64,000 nucleotides of DNA from an uncultured Alphaproteobacteria bacterium (GCA_937923625.1 CALDTV010000006.1:1-64000), one strand, 5' to 3'; positions 1-10,664 are shown, counted from the first letter of the stretch. The notes: generated by a model from the sequence alone, not told the origin. Numbers and translations are program-made.

Positions 1-43
1 TAGGAGAGAAACAACAAAGTCGAAAGAGAAATGGAAGCGGCAA

Positions 44-1288
44 ATGTCTAAAGGTAAAATTGTACTGGCGTACTCAGGTGGTCTTGATACATCTGTGATC
101 TTAAAATGGTTCATCGAAGAAGGCTATGAAACTGTGGCTTACATTGCCGATGTTGGCCAAGAAGAAGATTTTGATGCTGCCCGCAAAAAAGCCGAAGATA
201 TTGGCGCCAGCGCAGTTTATGTCGAAGACTTGAAAAAAGAATTTGTTGAAGATTACATTTTCCCTGCGATTAAATCACAAGCCATATATGAAGGCCGCTA
301 TCTCCTTGGCACATCGGTGGCGCGTCCTATTATCGCGAAACGTCAAATTGAAGTTGCGGAAAAAGAAAATGCGCAGTTCGTGTCCCACGGCGCGACAGGT
401 AAAGGCAACGACCAAGTACGTTTTGAGCTTTCTTATTATGCCTTAAATCCAGACATCAAAGTTCTCGCTCCATGGAAAATGGAAGAATTCCTGACCCGTT
501 TTGAAGGCCGTACAGATATGCTGAATTATGCGGATCAACACGGCATCCCCGTGAAGGCGTCACGGTCTAAACCATATTCTGAAGATGATAACCTCCTCCA
601 TATCTCGCACGAGGCAGGAATTTTAGAAGACCCCAATGCGGCGTGTGCGGAAGATGTTTATTCCCGTACCGCGTCTATCCAAGATGCGCCGAATGAGCCA
701 GATATTCTGACCATTTCATTCGCACAAGGTATTCCCGTGAAAGTTCAAAATGGTGGCGAAAGCGTCACAGGATCGTTAGAGATTTTTGACTATCTTAATG
801 AACTTGGCACGAAGCACGGCATTGGCCGCCTTGATATGGTTGAAAACCGCTTTGTCGGTATTAAATCCCGCGGCGTGTATGAAACACCGGGTGGTGAAAT
901 TCTTTATAAAGCGCACCGTGACCTTGAAGGCCTCACCATGGATCGTGAAGTCATGAAAATTCGGGATCGTTTGTCATTGGAGCTCGCGCATTTGATTTAT
1001 AACGGCTTTTGGTTCGCGCCAGAATTTGATTTGATCATGCACACAATGGATAAAGCCCAAGAAACCACTAATGGTGATGTGCAAATTCAGCTTCTAAAGG
1101 GCATGGCCTACCCTCTCGCCCGTACATCGCAAAACGCGCTGTATGATCCGCTTCAATCCTCCATGGATGAAGAAGGTGGGTATGATCAAAAAGATGCCGA
1201 TGGTTTTATCAAAATCAACGCCGTGCGTTTGAAAAACAACACCAAAGTGGCGAATGCCATGGGTACAACAAAAAGAAAAGCGGCTTAA
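44..1288 (+). CDS. argG: Argininosuccinate synthase
   Basis: Condenses citrulline and aspartate with ATP to argininosuccinate, the penultimate step of arginine synthesis in the cytoplasm. The 414-residue protein has the normal family length. The N-terminal ATP pyrophosphatase P-loop AYSGGLDTS lies at residues 9-17, and the family motif [13 protein letters not shown] is near residue 117. The first ATG is used because the alignment with the family starts at once ([12 protein letters not shown]). The gene ends in a hairpin that overlaps its stop codon. Its pathway partner argH lies 1.2 kb downstream on the same strand but is separated by an inverted, unrelated gene. Identification is secure. Confidence 0.98.
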   Translation: MSKGKIVLAYSGGLDTSVILKWFIEEGYETVAYIADVGQEEDFDAARKKAEDIGASAVYVEDLKKEFVEDYIFPAIKSQAIYEGRYLLGTSVARPIIAKRQIEVAEKENAQFVSHGATGKGNDQVRFELSYYALNPDIKVLAPWKMEEFLTRFEGRTDMLNYADQHGIPVKASRSKPYSEDDNLLHISHEAGILEDPNAACAEDVYSRTASIQDAPNEPDILTISFAQGIPVKVQNGGESVTGSLEIFDYLNELGTKHGIGRLDMVENRFVGIKSRGVYETPGGEILYKAHRDLEGLTMDREVMKIRDRLSLELAHLIYNGFWFAPEFDLIMHTMDKAQETTNGDVQIQLLKGMAYPLARTSQNALYDPLQSSMDEEGGYDQKDADGFIKINAVRLKNNTKVANAMGTTKRKAA

Positions 1289-1302
1289 TCAAGCCGCTTT
1301 TT
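1276..1302. terminator. Bidirectional terminator overlapping argG stop
   Basis: The inverted repeat AAAAGCGGCTT / AAGCCGCTTTT has a 4-base loop and is flanked by A and T runs on the two sides. The argG stop codon lies within it and the convergent gene's stop overlaps its right end. It can terminate both converging genes. Confidence 0.8.
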
Positions 1303-2416
1303 AAAAGCTCATTTTTGCATAGGCGCTGGGATCAAGAATTTGTCTAGCGACCAAATTTTGATCTCGCTTGTTTGCTCCTCTTTCATTTTCATGCCTACGT
1401 TGCCTTGGGCTTTCTTTTAAGCTCACCATAAAATCATTATGGTCACTCTGTGTTCCTACCTCTATCACTTCATTTCCAGTTGTCATTTTCACAGATGGTA
1501 TACCTAATGATTTAGAAACAGAGTTTACAGGAAAATTATGGCAATCATAATCTGGAGCTTCGCAGAAATGATAATGCCCCCCATAAACAATGAACTTCTC
1601 TTCTAAAGGACGTTGTTCTCTGTCTTTTTCTATAACATCTACCCAATGTGGGTTAGAGTCATGAAACCTATTTCCCATTTCTGCACGATCTATAGCAACG
1701 ACTCTAACTCCCGCATCTCGCGCTGCTTCAATCACATCAAAATAATGCTGTTTCATGCCAGGACTTTTATTTGCCCACCCATATGAAATAATATCTTCAA
1801 TTATTTTAGGGTCTCCTGTTTCCATGTATTGATCTAAAGCGTTTTGATGTTCTGATTCGATCATTTCAAAGTATATAGTTCCCACACCTTGACGCTGCAT
1901 TGCGGGTAATTCTGTTTGAATGAAATCCGTAACACACACTTCTCCATGGTCATCACCAATAGCAACTCCACTATTAACTTTTAGTAAGTCAGAGACAAGT
2001 TTTTCAGGTCTATCCATTTTAATATTAGACGGAATAACTTTTTCTGGAAAAACTTCTGTGTCATCATAATCTACAATATTTTTATATGATCCGATTGAGC
2101 TTGTTTGAGTGAACATTTGCCAGTCACGTCCACGCATAAAACTTATAAGATCACTTCCACTAGGAATATCGCTATCATTGTCAAAACCTACCTGTCGTCG
2201 ATTAAAGCCTATTTCTCTCACAAGCTGATGAGGGTCTATTTCATATGCTTCTGAAATAAAAGCTAATTCAATCATCTCTGAAGACGGCTTTCCCTGAGAA
2301 AAAGCAGAACAAAGACCTCCAGTTTTAAAAGATTCACGAAAATATGGCTTAAGAACGAACTTTCTCTTTTCACCATCGGGATCATCATTTACTAAACTGT
2401 CTATAATATTATTCAT
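1301..2416 (-). CDS. TIKI/ChaN/EreA-like domain protein, putative effector
   Basis: Not assignable to a named gene. The 371-residue protein has an N-terminal part of about 145 residues without a recognisable domain. The C-terminal half looks like the ChaN/TIKI/erythromycin-esterase-like fold found in some bacterial effector toxins: GDDHG at 154-158, IYFEMIE at 181-187, a VRVVAID strand, and YGGHYH at 278-283. The conserved E and H residues fit metal or haem binding. There is no signal peptide or membrane segment. It is AT-rich with codon use unlike argG and argH, and it is inverted between those two pathway genes, which suggests later insertion. Fold assignment is by motif pattern only. Confidence 0.6.
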   Translation of the reverse strand: MNNIIDSLVNDDPDGEKRKFVLKPYFRESFKTGGLCSAFSQGKPSSEMIELAFISEAYEIDPHQLVREIGFNRRQVGFDNDSDIPSGSDLISFMRGRDWQMFTQTSSIGSYKNIVDYDDTEVFPEKVIPSNIKMDRPEKLVSDLLKVNSGVAIGDDHGEVCVTDFIQTELPAMQRQGVGTIYFEMIESEHQNALDQYMETGDPKIIEDIISYGWANKSPGMKQHYFDVIEAARDAGVRVVAIDRAEMGNRFHDSNPHWVDVIEKDREQRPLEEKFIVYGGHYHFCEAPDYDCHNFPVNSVSKSLGIPSVKMTTGNEVIEVGTQSDHNDFMVSLKESPRQRRHENERGANKRDQNLVARQILDPSAYAKMSF

Positions 2417-2497
2417 CTATATAATTTATACTTTGTTTTCGTTAGACATATTATAAAGCGCTTGTATTAACATAACGTAAATCATGAGAGTGAGCCT

Positions 2498-3829
<1,332 letters not shown>

Positions 3830-3835
3830 TCATAT

Positions 3836-3919
3836 CGTCATTGCGAGCGAAGCGAAGCAATTCAAAATAACTACTCATCTTGTTGGATTGCTGCGTCGCT
3901 AAGTTCCTCGCAATGACGG
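3836..3919. repeat. Palindromic intergenic repeat, copy 1
   Basis: The left arm begins CGTCATTGCGAGCGAAGCG and the right arm ends GTTCCTCGCAATGACG. The arms pair across a variable AT-rich loop. It lies just after argH. Confidence 0.85.
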
Positions 3920-3925
3920 AGTTTC

Positions 3926-4468
3926 TTACTTACCCAAACCGCCAACAAGCTTCATGATGTCATTCATGGCGTTGCCATCGCCATCCATGTCGAGCATATT
4001 TAGCAAACCGCCTAATGCCCCATTACTGTCAGAACCGCCACCCATTAAACCTTGTGCGCTAGCATTCTTGCTCATCGCGCCCATTGCCATTGTTGCAACA
4101 ATAGGCAACATTTGTTTAATAATCGCTGAACTAATGCCAGAGGATTGTTCAACCTGCGTTGCGACACCGCGACTGGCTTCTTTACTGCCCAAAAGGTGAC
4201 TCAAAATACCATTGCCTTCTTCCGTCGCGTTTAATGCCTCTTCAGGCTGTTCAACATATTTTTGGTGATTGCCTTTTTGTAGTGCGCCCAAAAGAGATTT
4301 AAGGCCGCCTTCTTGGCTCACATTTTTCTGTACACCACCGCCCAGCGCACCCAAAATCCCCCCAAGGGCATTTGATGCTTGTCCGCCTTCAAGGCCGAAT
4401 TGGCCAGCCAATGCGTTAATAATTTTATCTTGTTGGCCTGTCGCCTGTAATATTTTTAATAAATCCAT
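3926..4468 (-). CDS. DUF937 (YidB-like) protein
   Basis: A 180-residue protein rich in Gly, Ala, Leu, Asn and Gln, with an N-terminal DUF937 pattern (helical DLLKILQATGQQDKI, then GLEGGQASNALGGILGALGGG). The C-terminal half repeats the GG-LLNMLD style motif (GGLLNMLDMDGDGNAMNDI). The acidic DMDGDGNAMND stretch resembles a calcium loop, but the function of the family is unknown. No signal peptide is visible. It converges with argH across repeat copy 1. The TAGGAGTAACGACT stretch before the ATG contains a good ribosome binding site. Confidence 0.8.
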   Translation of the reverse strand: MDLLKILQATGQQDKIINALAGQFGLEGGQASNALGGILGALGGGVQKNVSQEGGLKSLLGALQKGNHQKYVEQPEEALNATEEGNGILSHLLGSKEASRGVATQVEQSSGISSAIIKQMLPIVATMAMGAMSKNASAQGLMGGGSDSNGALGGLLNMLDMDGDGNAMNDIMKLVGGLGK

Positions 4469-4536
4469 AGTCGTTACTCCTATCTATAATGTCTGAATAA
4501 TCACGGTTTTAGAGCATAATTGCCGCAAACTCAAGG

Positions 4537-5307
4537 CTACGGGGCGAAATGCCGTTCAAGTTGCCACGTATGAGCCTGAACCGCGTGATGAAGAAAACGC
4601 GATAAGCTCTGTGTTTTAAAATCAACGAAGTCAGCCATAGAATGGCGATCTTCCCGATCAATCAACACCGTATAGATTTCACGGTGCGCCTCTTTTGCGA
4701 CCTGCAAATTAAGCGGGGAGTCCTCAATAAAAACGACCTGACATGGTTCAGCGTTTAATCTATTCATTGCTAATTCGATTGGTGCGGTGCTGTGTCTTTT
4801 AGAATGACGACCACATTCTTCAAATCCCAAGAGGCAATCGTCATCAAAAAAGCCAATCAGCCCTTTGCGCGACAATCCTTTACCTGCCCATTCTTCAACA
4901 TCGCCCATCGTTAAGAGACCATGATTAACGTGACCGTCGAGTGCTTTGAACTTTTTCAAAATATCGGCTTCTTGTGCAACCCAACGTGGAAATTCATTGC
5001 TCATTTTCATATGGGTATTTGCATGAAATTTGCGGCTGAAATATCCAATAAACTCTTCGGAGCAGATTCCTGCATCTTCAGCCATTTTTAAAAATCCAGT
5101 ATGCCCAATACCATAATTCACAATGGAGGATCGATAAGTTGCCGCAATCTCATTTGAGGGCATATCAGGCATAATTTCTTTAATCGTTTTTACCGCGCAA
5201 TCAGCAAAAAATGCCCGCGGATCAGGGTGATCCGAAAAACGGTAATGCACCCCATCATAATCATGAACAAAAGCCTTGCGGCGATTATCGAATGGTAAAA
5301 ACATCAT
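4537..5307 (-). CDS. HAD-superfamily hydrolase, pyrimidine 5'-nucleotidase-like
   Basis: Predicted phosphatase of the HAD superfamily, 256 residues. Motif I is HDYDGV, with the nucleophile D16 and the acid D18. Motif III/IV is FIEDSPLN around residues 193-200. The arrangement, with the helical cap between residues about 25 and 130, resembles the pyrimidine 5'-nucleotidase (SDT1/PhoE-like) group, which dephosphorylates nucleoside monophosphates; the substrate here is inferred. The start could also be the second Met. It is divergent from the yejF-like gene across an 84-base gap that must hold both promoters. Confidence 0.75.
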   Translation of the reverse strand: MMFLPFDNRRKAFVHDYDGVHYRFSDHPDPRAFFADCAVKTIKEIMPDMPSNEIAATYRSSIVNYGIGHTGFLKMAEDAGICSEEFIGYFSRKFHANTHMKMSNEFPRWVAQEADILKKFKALDGHVNHGLLTMGDVEEWAGKGLSRKGLIGFFDDDCLLGFEECGRHSKRHSTAPIELAMNRLNAEPCQVVFIEDSPLNLQVAKEAHREIYTVLIDREDRHSMADFVDFKTQSLSRFLHHAVQAHTWQLERHFAP

Positions 5308-5391
5308 ATATTTATGACTATGCGTGCCAATTATGTCAATATAATAGCTTCTTCTCTATTCTCATCTGTAAAAATACGCTAAACCATTCTT

Positions 5392-7011
5392 ATGGGACAA
5401 AAATTATTACAAGTTCAGAATTTATCCGTCGACTTCAATACAACCGAGCGCGTGTTCCACGCTGTCAAAAATGTATCTTTCGATGTCGCCGAAGGTAAAA
5501 CGATGGCATTGGTAGGCGAATCTGGTTCAGGAAAATCCGTCACAGCGATGTCAATTTTACAACTACTGCCCTACCCCCTCGCCAGTCACTCTCCCGACTC
5601 CAGCATTAAATTTAACGGTGAAGAGCTTGTCGGTAAAAAAGACGGCTTTATGCGCCATATTCGTGGATCACAAATTGGTATGATCTTCCAAGAGCCTATG
5701 ACTGCGCTAAATCCGCTTCATTCTATTGAACGTCAAATTGGTGAAACCTTGCGCCTGCATCAAAAGATGAGCGAAAGCAAAGCGCGAACACGCGTTAAAG
5801 AGTTATTGGATATGGTGCAACTTCCGATGATGAAGCAGCGCTTAAAAGCTTACCCGCATGAGCTGTCTGGGGGGCAACGTCAACGCGTGATGATCGCCAT
5901 GGCACTGGCGAATGATCCCGAATTATTAATCGCGGATGAGCCCACAACCGCATTGGATGTCACCGTGCAGGCCGAAGTGTTGGAGCTTTTAGAAGAGCTT
6001 CAACGTGAGCTTAAAATGGCGATGTTGATGATTACGCATGATTTATCAATCGTTGAGAAATTCGCCGATGATGTTTGCATCATGCAAAGCGGTAAAATTG
6101 TTGAGCAAGGCATCACCAAAGATATTTTTTCAAAACCCAAAGATGATTATTCCAAAAAATTGTTGGGCGCAATGCCGCGCGGCATTGCCAATGACCCAAA
6201 GGCAGGGTCAAAAGACATTATCACAGGCACAAACATCAAAGTGCATTTTCCCTCCAAAAAATCTTTTTTTGGTAAAGTCACTGATTGGATTAAAGCAGTC
6301 GATGGCATTAATGTTGATATTAAAGCAGGCCACACCGTTGGGGTTGTTGGCGAGAGTGGGTCGGGTAAATCGACGCTTGGTTATGCGCTCTTACGATTAT
6401 TAAACGGTCAAGGCAGTATCAAATTTGAAGGCAATGATATTTCGAACTTTGGTCGCAAGGAAATGACTCCCCTTCGTTCTGATATGCAAGTCGTCTTCCA
6501 AGACCCCTTTAGTGCGCTATCCCCGCGTATGAGCATCGCTGATATTATTGGCGAAGGTTTAAAAGTCCACCGTCCTGATCTGGATGCGGCGGGGCGTGAT
6601 GCGCTGGTGGTTGAATCTTTAAGTGATGTTCATCTTGATCCCGAAACCCGCCACCGTTATCCGCACGAATTTTCAGGCGGGCAACGCCAACGTGTCGCGA
6701 TTGCGCGCGCGATGGTTCTCCATCCCAAATTTGTGGTGCTGGATGAACCCACCAGCGCCCTTGATGTGTCCGTTCAAGTTGAAATTATTGACTTGCTGCG
6801 CGAGTTACAAGAAAAGCATGACCTCGCTTATTTGTTCATCAGCCATGACCTGCGCGTCGTCCGCGCTATGGCGCATGACCTCATCGTCATGAAAAGCGGC
6901 AAAGTTATCGAGAGCGGTAAAGCCGCCGATATTTTTAACGCACCACAAGAGCCCTACACCAAAACACTTCTAGAAGCCGCCTTGAATTTAAAAGCGAAGA
7001 AAATAGCTTAA
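5392..7011 (+). CDS. yejF: Dual-ATPase peptide ABC transporter subunit (YejF-like)
   Basis: A cytoplasmic ATPase powering a peptide/microcin C-type importer. Its 539 residues hold two fused ABC modules. Module 1 has Walker A GESGSGKS at 42-49 and the signature LSGGQRQR at about 157-164. Module 2 has Walker A GESGSGKS near 320 and FSGGQRQR near 427. Both have Walker B with LxxDEPT. The permease and binding-protein partners (yejA, B, E) are not in this window, so this is a lone ATPase or the end of an operon begun elsewhere. Its 3' end is duplicated 430 bases downstream as part of a rearrangement scar. Confidence 0.9.
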   Translation: MGQKLLQVQNLSVDFNTTERVFHAVKNVSFDVAEGKTMALVGESGSGKSVTAMSILQLLPYPLASHSPDSSIKFNGEELVGKKDGFMRHIRGSQIGMIFQEPMTALNPLHSIERQIGETLRLHQKMSESKARTRVKELLDMVQLPMMKQRLKAYPHELSGGQRQRVMIAMALANDPELLIADEPTTALDVTVQAEVLELLEELQRELKMAMLMITHDLSIVEKFADDVCIMQSGKIVEQGITKDIFSKPKDDYSKKLLGAMPRGIANDPKAGSKDIITGTNIKVHFPSKKSFFGKVTDWIKAVDGINVDIKAGHTVGVVGESGSGKSTLGYALLRLLNGQGSIKFEGNDISNFGRKEMTPLRSDMQVVFQDPFSALSPRMSIADIIGEGLKVHRPDLDAAGRDALVVESLSDVHLDPETRHRYPHEFSGGQRQRVAIARAMVLHPKFVVLDEPTSALDVSVQVEIIDLLRELQEKHDLAYLFISHDLRVVRAMAHDLIVMKSGKVIESGKAADIFNAPQEPYTKTLLEAALNLKAKKIA

Positions 7012-7021
7012 GTTAAGCGTT

Positions 7022-7056
7022 CGTCATTGGAGGAGTGCAACGACGCGGCAATCCGA
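7022..7056. repeat. Palindromic repeat half-copy 2
   Basis: Only the left arm is present (CGTCATTGGAGGAGTGCAAC followed by GACGCGGCAATCC). There is no matching right arm downstream. Confidence 0.6.
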
Positions 7057-7082
7057 AATACTAAGATTATTATAGATCACTT

Positions 7083-7283
7083 CTACCAGATAAAATTAAG
7101 AATTGTTCCTCCCAGAACCGTAATAGTAACCCCAGCAAAAATCTCTTTTCGTAATTCAAATAACCACCCAAGTAGCGCTTTGTGATCTTTATTTTTATAA
7201 AAAAAATCACCCACAGCGAGGCAATCACCTTTACTACTAATAAATAAAAATTTAAAAATCGTCTCTAGCTTCTTTTTAAGCAT
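7083..7283 (-). CDS. Small membrane protein, unknown
   Basis: A 66-residue protein with a basic N-terminus (MLKKKLETIFKF) and a C-terminal hydrophobic segment (EIFAGVTITVLGGTILNFI). A strong ribosome binding site AGGAG stands 5 bases before the ATG, which is the main reason to call it real. No family is recognised. It sits inside the first copy of the duplicated yejF-ggt interval, in the place where aqpZ sits in the second. Confidence 0.55.
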   Translation of the reverse strand: MLKKKLETIFKFLFISSKGDCLAVGDFFYKNKDHKALLGWLFELRKEIFAGVTITVLGGTILNFIW

Positions 7284-7363
7284 TTAGTCTCCTTTAATTA
7301 AGTTAAAGAAAAATAATATCATAACAGCAAAGAATTCTTCAAGTTAGCGAAAAGATAGAAAAA

Positions 7364-7440
7364 TCACTCCCCCATCGCCAGAGCATCACGCCTTGGATCA
7401 GCTGCGCCGATAATTTGACCGTTTTTAATTTGAATAGCGG
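7364..7440 (-). pseudogene. 3' fragment of a ggt gene copy
   Basis: The last 24 codons of a gamma-glutamyltransferase, ending DPRRDALAMGE and a TGA stop. By hand alignment 20 of 24 residues match the end of the intact ggt gene (8595-10334). The fragment stops abruptly at about 7440, where it is joined to a fragment of yejF on the other strand. It has no start codon and is a duplication relic. Confidence 0.8.
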
Positions 7441-7552
7441 CAAAGTTATCGAGAGCGGCAAAGCCGCCGATATTTTCGACAACCCCCGAGAGCCCTACAC
7501 CAAAACACTTCTTGAGGCCGCGCTGAATTTAAAAGCGAAGAAAACTGCTTAA
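7436..7552 (+). pseudogene. 3' fragment of a yejF gene copy
   Basis: The last 38 codons of yejF, from SGKVIESGKAAD to the stop. By hand alignment 34 of 38 residues match the C-terminus of the intact yejF (6897-7011). It is joined to the ggt fragment at a shared GCGG, consistent with a microhomology junction of a tandem duplication. Confidence 0.8.
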
Positions 7553-7571
7553 GTAAACAATTCACGCACTT

Positions 7572-7675
7572 CGTCATTGCGAGGAAGCCGATAGGCTGAC
7601 GCGGCAATCCATGATGCTTACTCTTACAATCAAAATCTGGATTGCCGTAGTCGCTCGCGCTCCTTCGCAATGACG
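7572..7675. repeat. Palindromic intergenic repeat, copy 3
   Basis: A full copy. The left arm is CGTCATTGCGAGGAAGCC...GCGGCAATCC, and the right arm is GGATTGCCGTAGTCGC...TCCTTCGCAATGACGG. Confidence 0.85.
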
Positions 7676-7691
7676 GTAACGTTAAAATAAA

Positions 7692-7722
7692 AAAGGCGGC
7701 CAAATGATAGGCCGCCTTTTTC
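7692..7722. terminator. Strong rho-independent terminator
   Basis: The stem AAAGGCGGCC / GGCCGCCTTT has an 8-base loop. It is A-flanked on the left and T-flanked on the right, so it works in both directions. It lies just beyond the aqpZ stop codon. Confidence 0.9.
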
Positions 7723-7742
7723 TGAATTATTTTGTTGAAAGG

Positions 7743-8453
7743 TTATTTATTACAACCGCCGCAACATAAAATACTTTTATGGATCACGCCTGCCAATGCC
7801 GCGCCAACCATTGGAGCTACAATGAACAACCATAATTGTCCCATGGCTTGACCACCAACAAAAAGGGCTGGCCCTAAACTTCTAGCAGGGTTCACAGAAA
7901 CTCCTGTGATTTGAATACCCACAATGTGAATGACAACCAATGTTAAACCAATGGCCAAACCTGCAAAAAAAGTAATACCTGCCGTTGCTTTGTCTTCGCT
8001 TTCATGGGTACAGCCCAAGATAACAAGGACGAATAAACATGTCGCAACGATTTCAAAAATCAAAGCGGCACTTTGATTATACTCGCCCAAATATCCTGCA
8101 CCCCAACCATTTTGACCAAGGCCAGAACCAGCAACGTCGTATCCCGCCATTTGCCCTTTTAAAATCATCATCAGTACAAACGCCCCCGCGATTGCACCAG
8201 CACATTGTGCGACAGCGTAACGAATAAATTCAATAAACGACATGCGTCCCGCAATAAGTGCACCAAAGCTTACAGCTGGATTAATGTGACAGCCAGAAAT
8301 TCTGCCAATACCGTAAGCCATGGCAATAAGCGCAAGACCAAACGCAAAGGAGATTCCTAAAACACCAACCTGCTCACCCGCAATCGCTGCGGCGCCGCAA
8401 CCAAGTAAGACAAGCGTGAAGGTACCAATAAATTCTGCAAATTCTTTTTTCAT
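7743..8453 (-). CDS. aqpZ: Aquaporin Z
   Basis: A six-helix inner-membrane water channel of 236 residues. Both NPA loops are present at 58-60 (SGCHINPAV) and 188-190 (VNPARSLGPA). The H, T and R of a water-type selectivity filter are recognisable around the second loop (VIHIVG, ITGVSVNPAR). The start MKKEFAEFIGTF is preferred over an ATG 66 bases upstream because family members begin there. The C-terminus ends CCGGCNK, an unusual Cys-rich tail. It ends just before a strong terminator and therefore appears monocistronic. Confidence 0.93.
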   Translation of the reverse strand: MKKEFAEFIGTFTLVLLGCGAAAIAGEQVGVLGISFAFGLALIAMAYGIGRISGCHINPAVSFGALIAGRMSFIEFIRYAVAQCAGAIAGAFVLMMILKGQMAGYDVAGSGLGQNGWGAGYLGEYNQSAALIFEIVATCLFVLVILGCTHESEDKATAGITFFAGLAIGLTLVVIHIVGIQITGVSVNPARSLGPALFVGGQAMGQLWLFIVAPMVGAALAGVIHKSILCCGGCNK

Positions 8454-8594
8454 GATAGACCCTATTTGTAATTTAACTATTTGATATAAATTAAGAATGA
8501 AGCGAACGCTTCGAATCAAATTATGTCAGAAAAAAAGGAAACAGACAAATTAGCGTCAAATTATGAAAATAACTGGCTATCTATAAAGGGCATT

Positions 8595-10334
8595 TTATTC
8601 CCCCATCGCCACCCCATCGCGTCTTGGATCAGAAGCGCCGATAATTTGACCGTTTTTAAATTGAATGGCGGTCAGGCCGCTATTCATTTCACCAACCAAA
8701 ACAGGATGTCCTAAATTTTTGAGAGGTTCGGCGAATTCTAGGCCTGATTTTTCAACTTCTAACTTTTTACCGCGGTGCAAAATATTCGGCATATCAAGCG
8801 CGGCTTGTAAATCCATGTTCCAATCAATCACGGCGATAATACGTTGCAACACATACCCAATAATACGGCTCCCCCCTGCCGACCCTAATGTTAAAAAAGG
8901 TTGTCCATCAGGAGAAAAAATAATAACAGGCGTCATGCTCGACCTTGGGCGTTTTCCCCCTTGTACCCTATTAGCAACGGGCAACCCGTTTTCATCGACA
9001 GGTTTAAAAGAAAAATCGGTGAGCTGATTATTAAGTAAAAATCCATCTACCATCATGCGTGATCCAAATGCATTTTCTATACTGCTCGTCATAGATAAAA
9101 CATTGCCATGAATATCAGCAATACTCATATGGGTTGTGCCTGTATTTTTGGTTTTGCTATCTGCCGCTTGATTATGCGGCGTCCAATTTGGTGGTACGCC
9201 ATGCTCGATAGTTGTCATCGCTTTATTTTCATCAATTAATGCCGCGCGATTTTTTAAATAATCAGGATTCACCAATAATGTATTTGGCGTTTTTACAAAA
9301 TCAACATCCGCCATATATTGATTGCGATCCGCAAAAGCTAGACGGCTGGCTTCTGATATAATATGCCACGCCTTGGGATCTTTTGCGCCCATTGCGCGCA
9401 AATCATATTTTTCCAACATGCCAAGTATCATTAATAAGGTCAGCCCCCCACTTGTTGGCTCACCCATGGTACACACTTTATAGCCACGATAGGGGCGGCA
9501 GATTGCGCGGCGCTCTTTTGCTTTATATCCACTTAAATCCTCGATTGATAATAAGCCTTTATCCTCGCGCACTTTTTCAACGATATTTTGCGCAAGGGCG
9601 CCTTTATAAAAAACATCTACGCCCTCATTAACAATTTTACGCAAGCTGATCGCATAATCAGGGTTGCGTTTTAAACTGCCCGCTTTTAATGGCGTTACCG
9701 TATCAGGGTAGAAATATATTTTAGCCTCTGTGTCCACGCTAAAACGTGGGCGCTCTTTTAACAATATTTTTTGCGTTCTTTCAGAAACGATAAAACCTTG
9801 TTCCGCTAGCGTAATCGCAGGCTCAAACAATGATGACCATTCTTGGTTGCCTTGCCATTTATGCAGTTTTTCTAAGGCACGTAAAACACCTGGCGTCCCC
9901 ACTGCACGGCCGCCAATAGAGGCTTCATAAAAGCCCATTGGCTTTCCATCGTGTCCTGTAAATAAATGCCCCCCCGCATTTGCAGGCGCTGTCTCGCGAC
10001 CATCCAACGTGATAAGCTGTTCTTTTTCTCCATCATAATAAAGTATAAACGCCCCGCCCCCAATGCCAGAGCTTTGCGGCTCCACCAGCCCCAAGACCAT
10101 TTGCGCGGCGATTGCGGCATCTGCGGCTGTACCGCCACGCCTTAAAACCTCATAAGCCGCTTTGGTTGCATCAGGATGGGCGGTCACTGCCATCATTTTT
10201 GCGCCTATAGATGCTTGCTTGGCTTGATATCCCGTGGCTGGTTCAGGTGCAGCAGGAGCCTCCTGCGCGGTGGCCGAAAACGTGCCAAAGGCGCCTAAAA
10301 CCATGAAAATTAGGAGAATTCGACGAAATATCAT
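8595..10334 (-). CDS. ggt: Gamma-glutamyltransferase
   Basis: A periplasmic enzyme that hydrolyses or transfers the gamma-glutamyl group of glutathione, made as a proenzyme that cleaves itself. The 579-residue product has a signal peptide (about 1-23, ending TAQ). The autocleavage and catalytic threonine lies in TGTTHMSIAD near residue 400. The glycine-rich GSAGGSRIIGYV and the C-terminal DPRRDGVAMGE are family hallmarks. The length is normal. Upstream is a divergent rpsU. A fragment of its 3' end is repeated at 7364-7440. Confidence 0.95.
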   Translation of the reverse strand: MIFRRILLIFMVLGAFGTFSATAQEAPAAPEPATGYQAKQASIGAKMMAVTAHPDATKAAYEVLRRGGTAADAAIAAQMVLGLVEPQSSGIGGGAFILYYDGEKEQLITLDGRETAPANAGGHLFTGHDGKPMGFYEASIGGRAVGTPGVLRALEKLHKWQGNQEWSSLFEPAITLAEQGFIVSERTQKILLKERPRFSVDTEAKIYFYPDTVTPLKAGSLKRNPDYAISLRKIVNEGVDVFYKGALAQNIVEKVREDKGLLSIEDLSGYKAKERRAICRPYRGYKVCTMGEPTSGGLTLLMILGMLEKYDLRAMGAKDPKAWHIISEASRLAFADRNQYMADVDFVKTPNTLLVNPDYLKNRAALIDENKAMTTIEHGVPPNWTPHNQAADSKTKNTGTTHMSIADIHGNVLSMTSSIENAFGSRMMVDGFLLNNQLTDFSFKPVDENGLPVANRVQGGKRPRSSMTPVIIFSPDGQPFLTLGSAGGSRIIGYVLQRIIAVIDWNMDLQAALDMPNILHRGKKLEVEKSGLEFAEPLKNLGHPVLVGEMNSGLTAIQFKNGQIIGASDPRRDGVAMGE

Positions 10335-10466
10335 ATAATCAACACCTTACTTTACTTTAAACCTTGCATTTAACCCCTTTGATAGGTAGTTAAAGCACTG
10401 AAGTTATAACTCTATTTGGCTATATTGCCAGATATACAAGACCAACGCAAAAGGCGGTGATTAAAT

Positions 10467-10664
10467 TTGGTAACTGTATCAGTACGCGACAATAACGTGG
10501 ATCAGGCTCTTAGAGTTCTGAAAAAGAAGATGCAACGTGAGGGAATCTTTCGTGAGATGAAAGAACGCCGTGACTACGAAAAGCCGACGGCAAAACGTAA
10601 ACGCGAAAAGCAAGAAAACATCCGACGCTCCCGCAAAGCAGCACGTAAAAGCGGCGATTATTAA
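10467..10664 (+). CDS. rpsU: 30S ribosomal protein S21
   Basis: A small-subunit protein of 65 residues that aids translation initiation. The sequence [18 protein letters not shown] and the very basic C-terminus ([19 protein letters not shown]) match the family. The start is a TTG, with AAGGCGGTGA just upstream as ribosome binding site; no ATG is available before the conserved region. It is followed by a rho-independent terminator. Confidence 0.95.
   Translation: MVTVSVRDNNVDQALRVLKKKMQREGIFREMKERRDYEKPTAKRKREKQENIRRSRKAARKSGDY

Noticed and set aside
31..51. Six-codon upstream ORF overlapping the argG start
   Set aside because: MEAANV-stop could suggest regulation, but it lacks a ribosome binding site of its own and the window begins too close to judge.
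7446..7703. Minus-strand 85-codon frame
   Set aside because: It is antisense to the yejF fragment and runs through palindromic repeat copy 3.
8523..8714. Plus-strand 63-codon frame after the aqpZ start
   Set aside because: It runs antisense through the end of ggt, lacks a convincing ribosome binding site, and its sequence mirrors the conserved ggt C-terminus.
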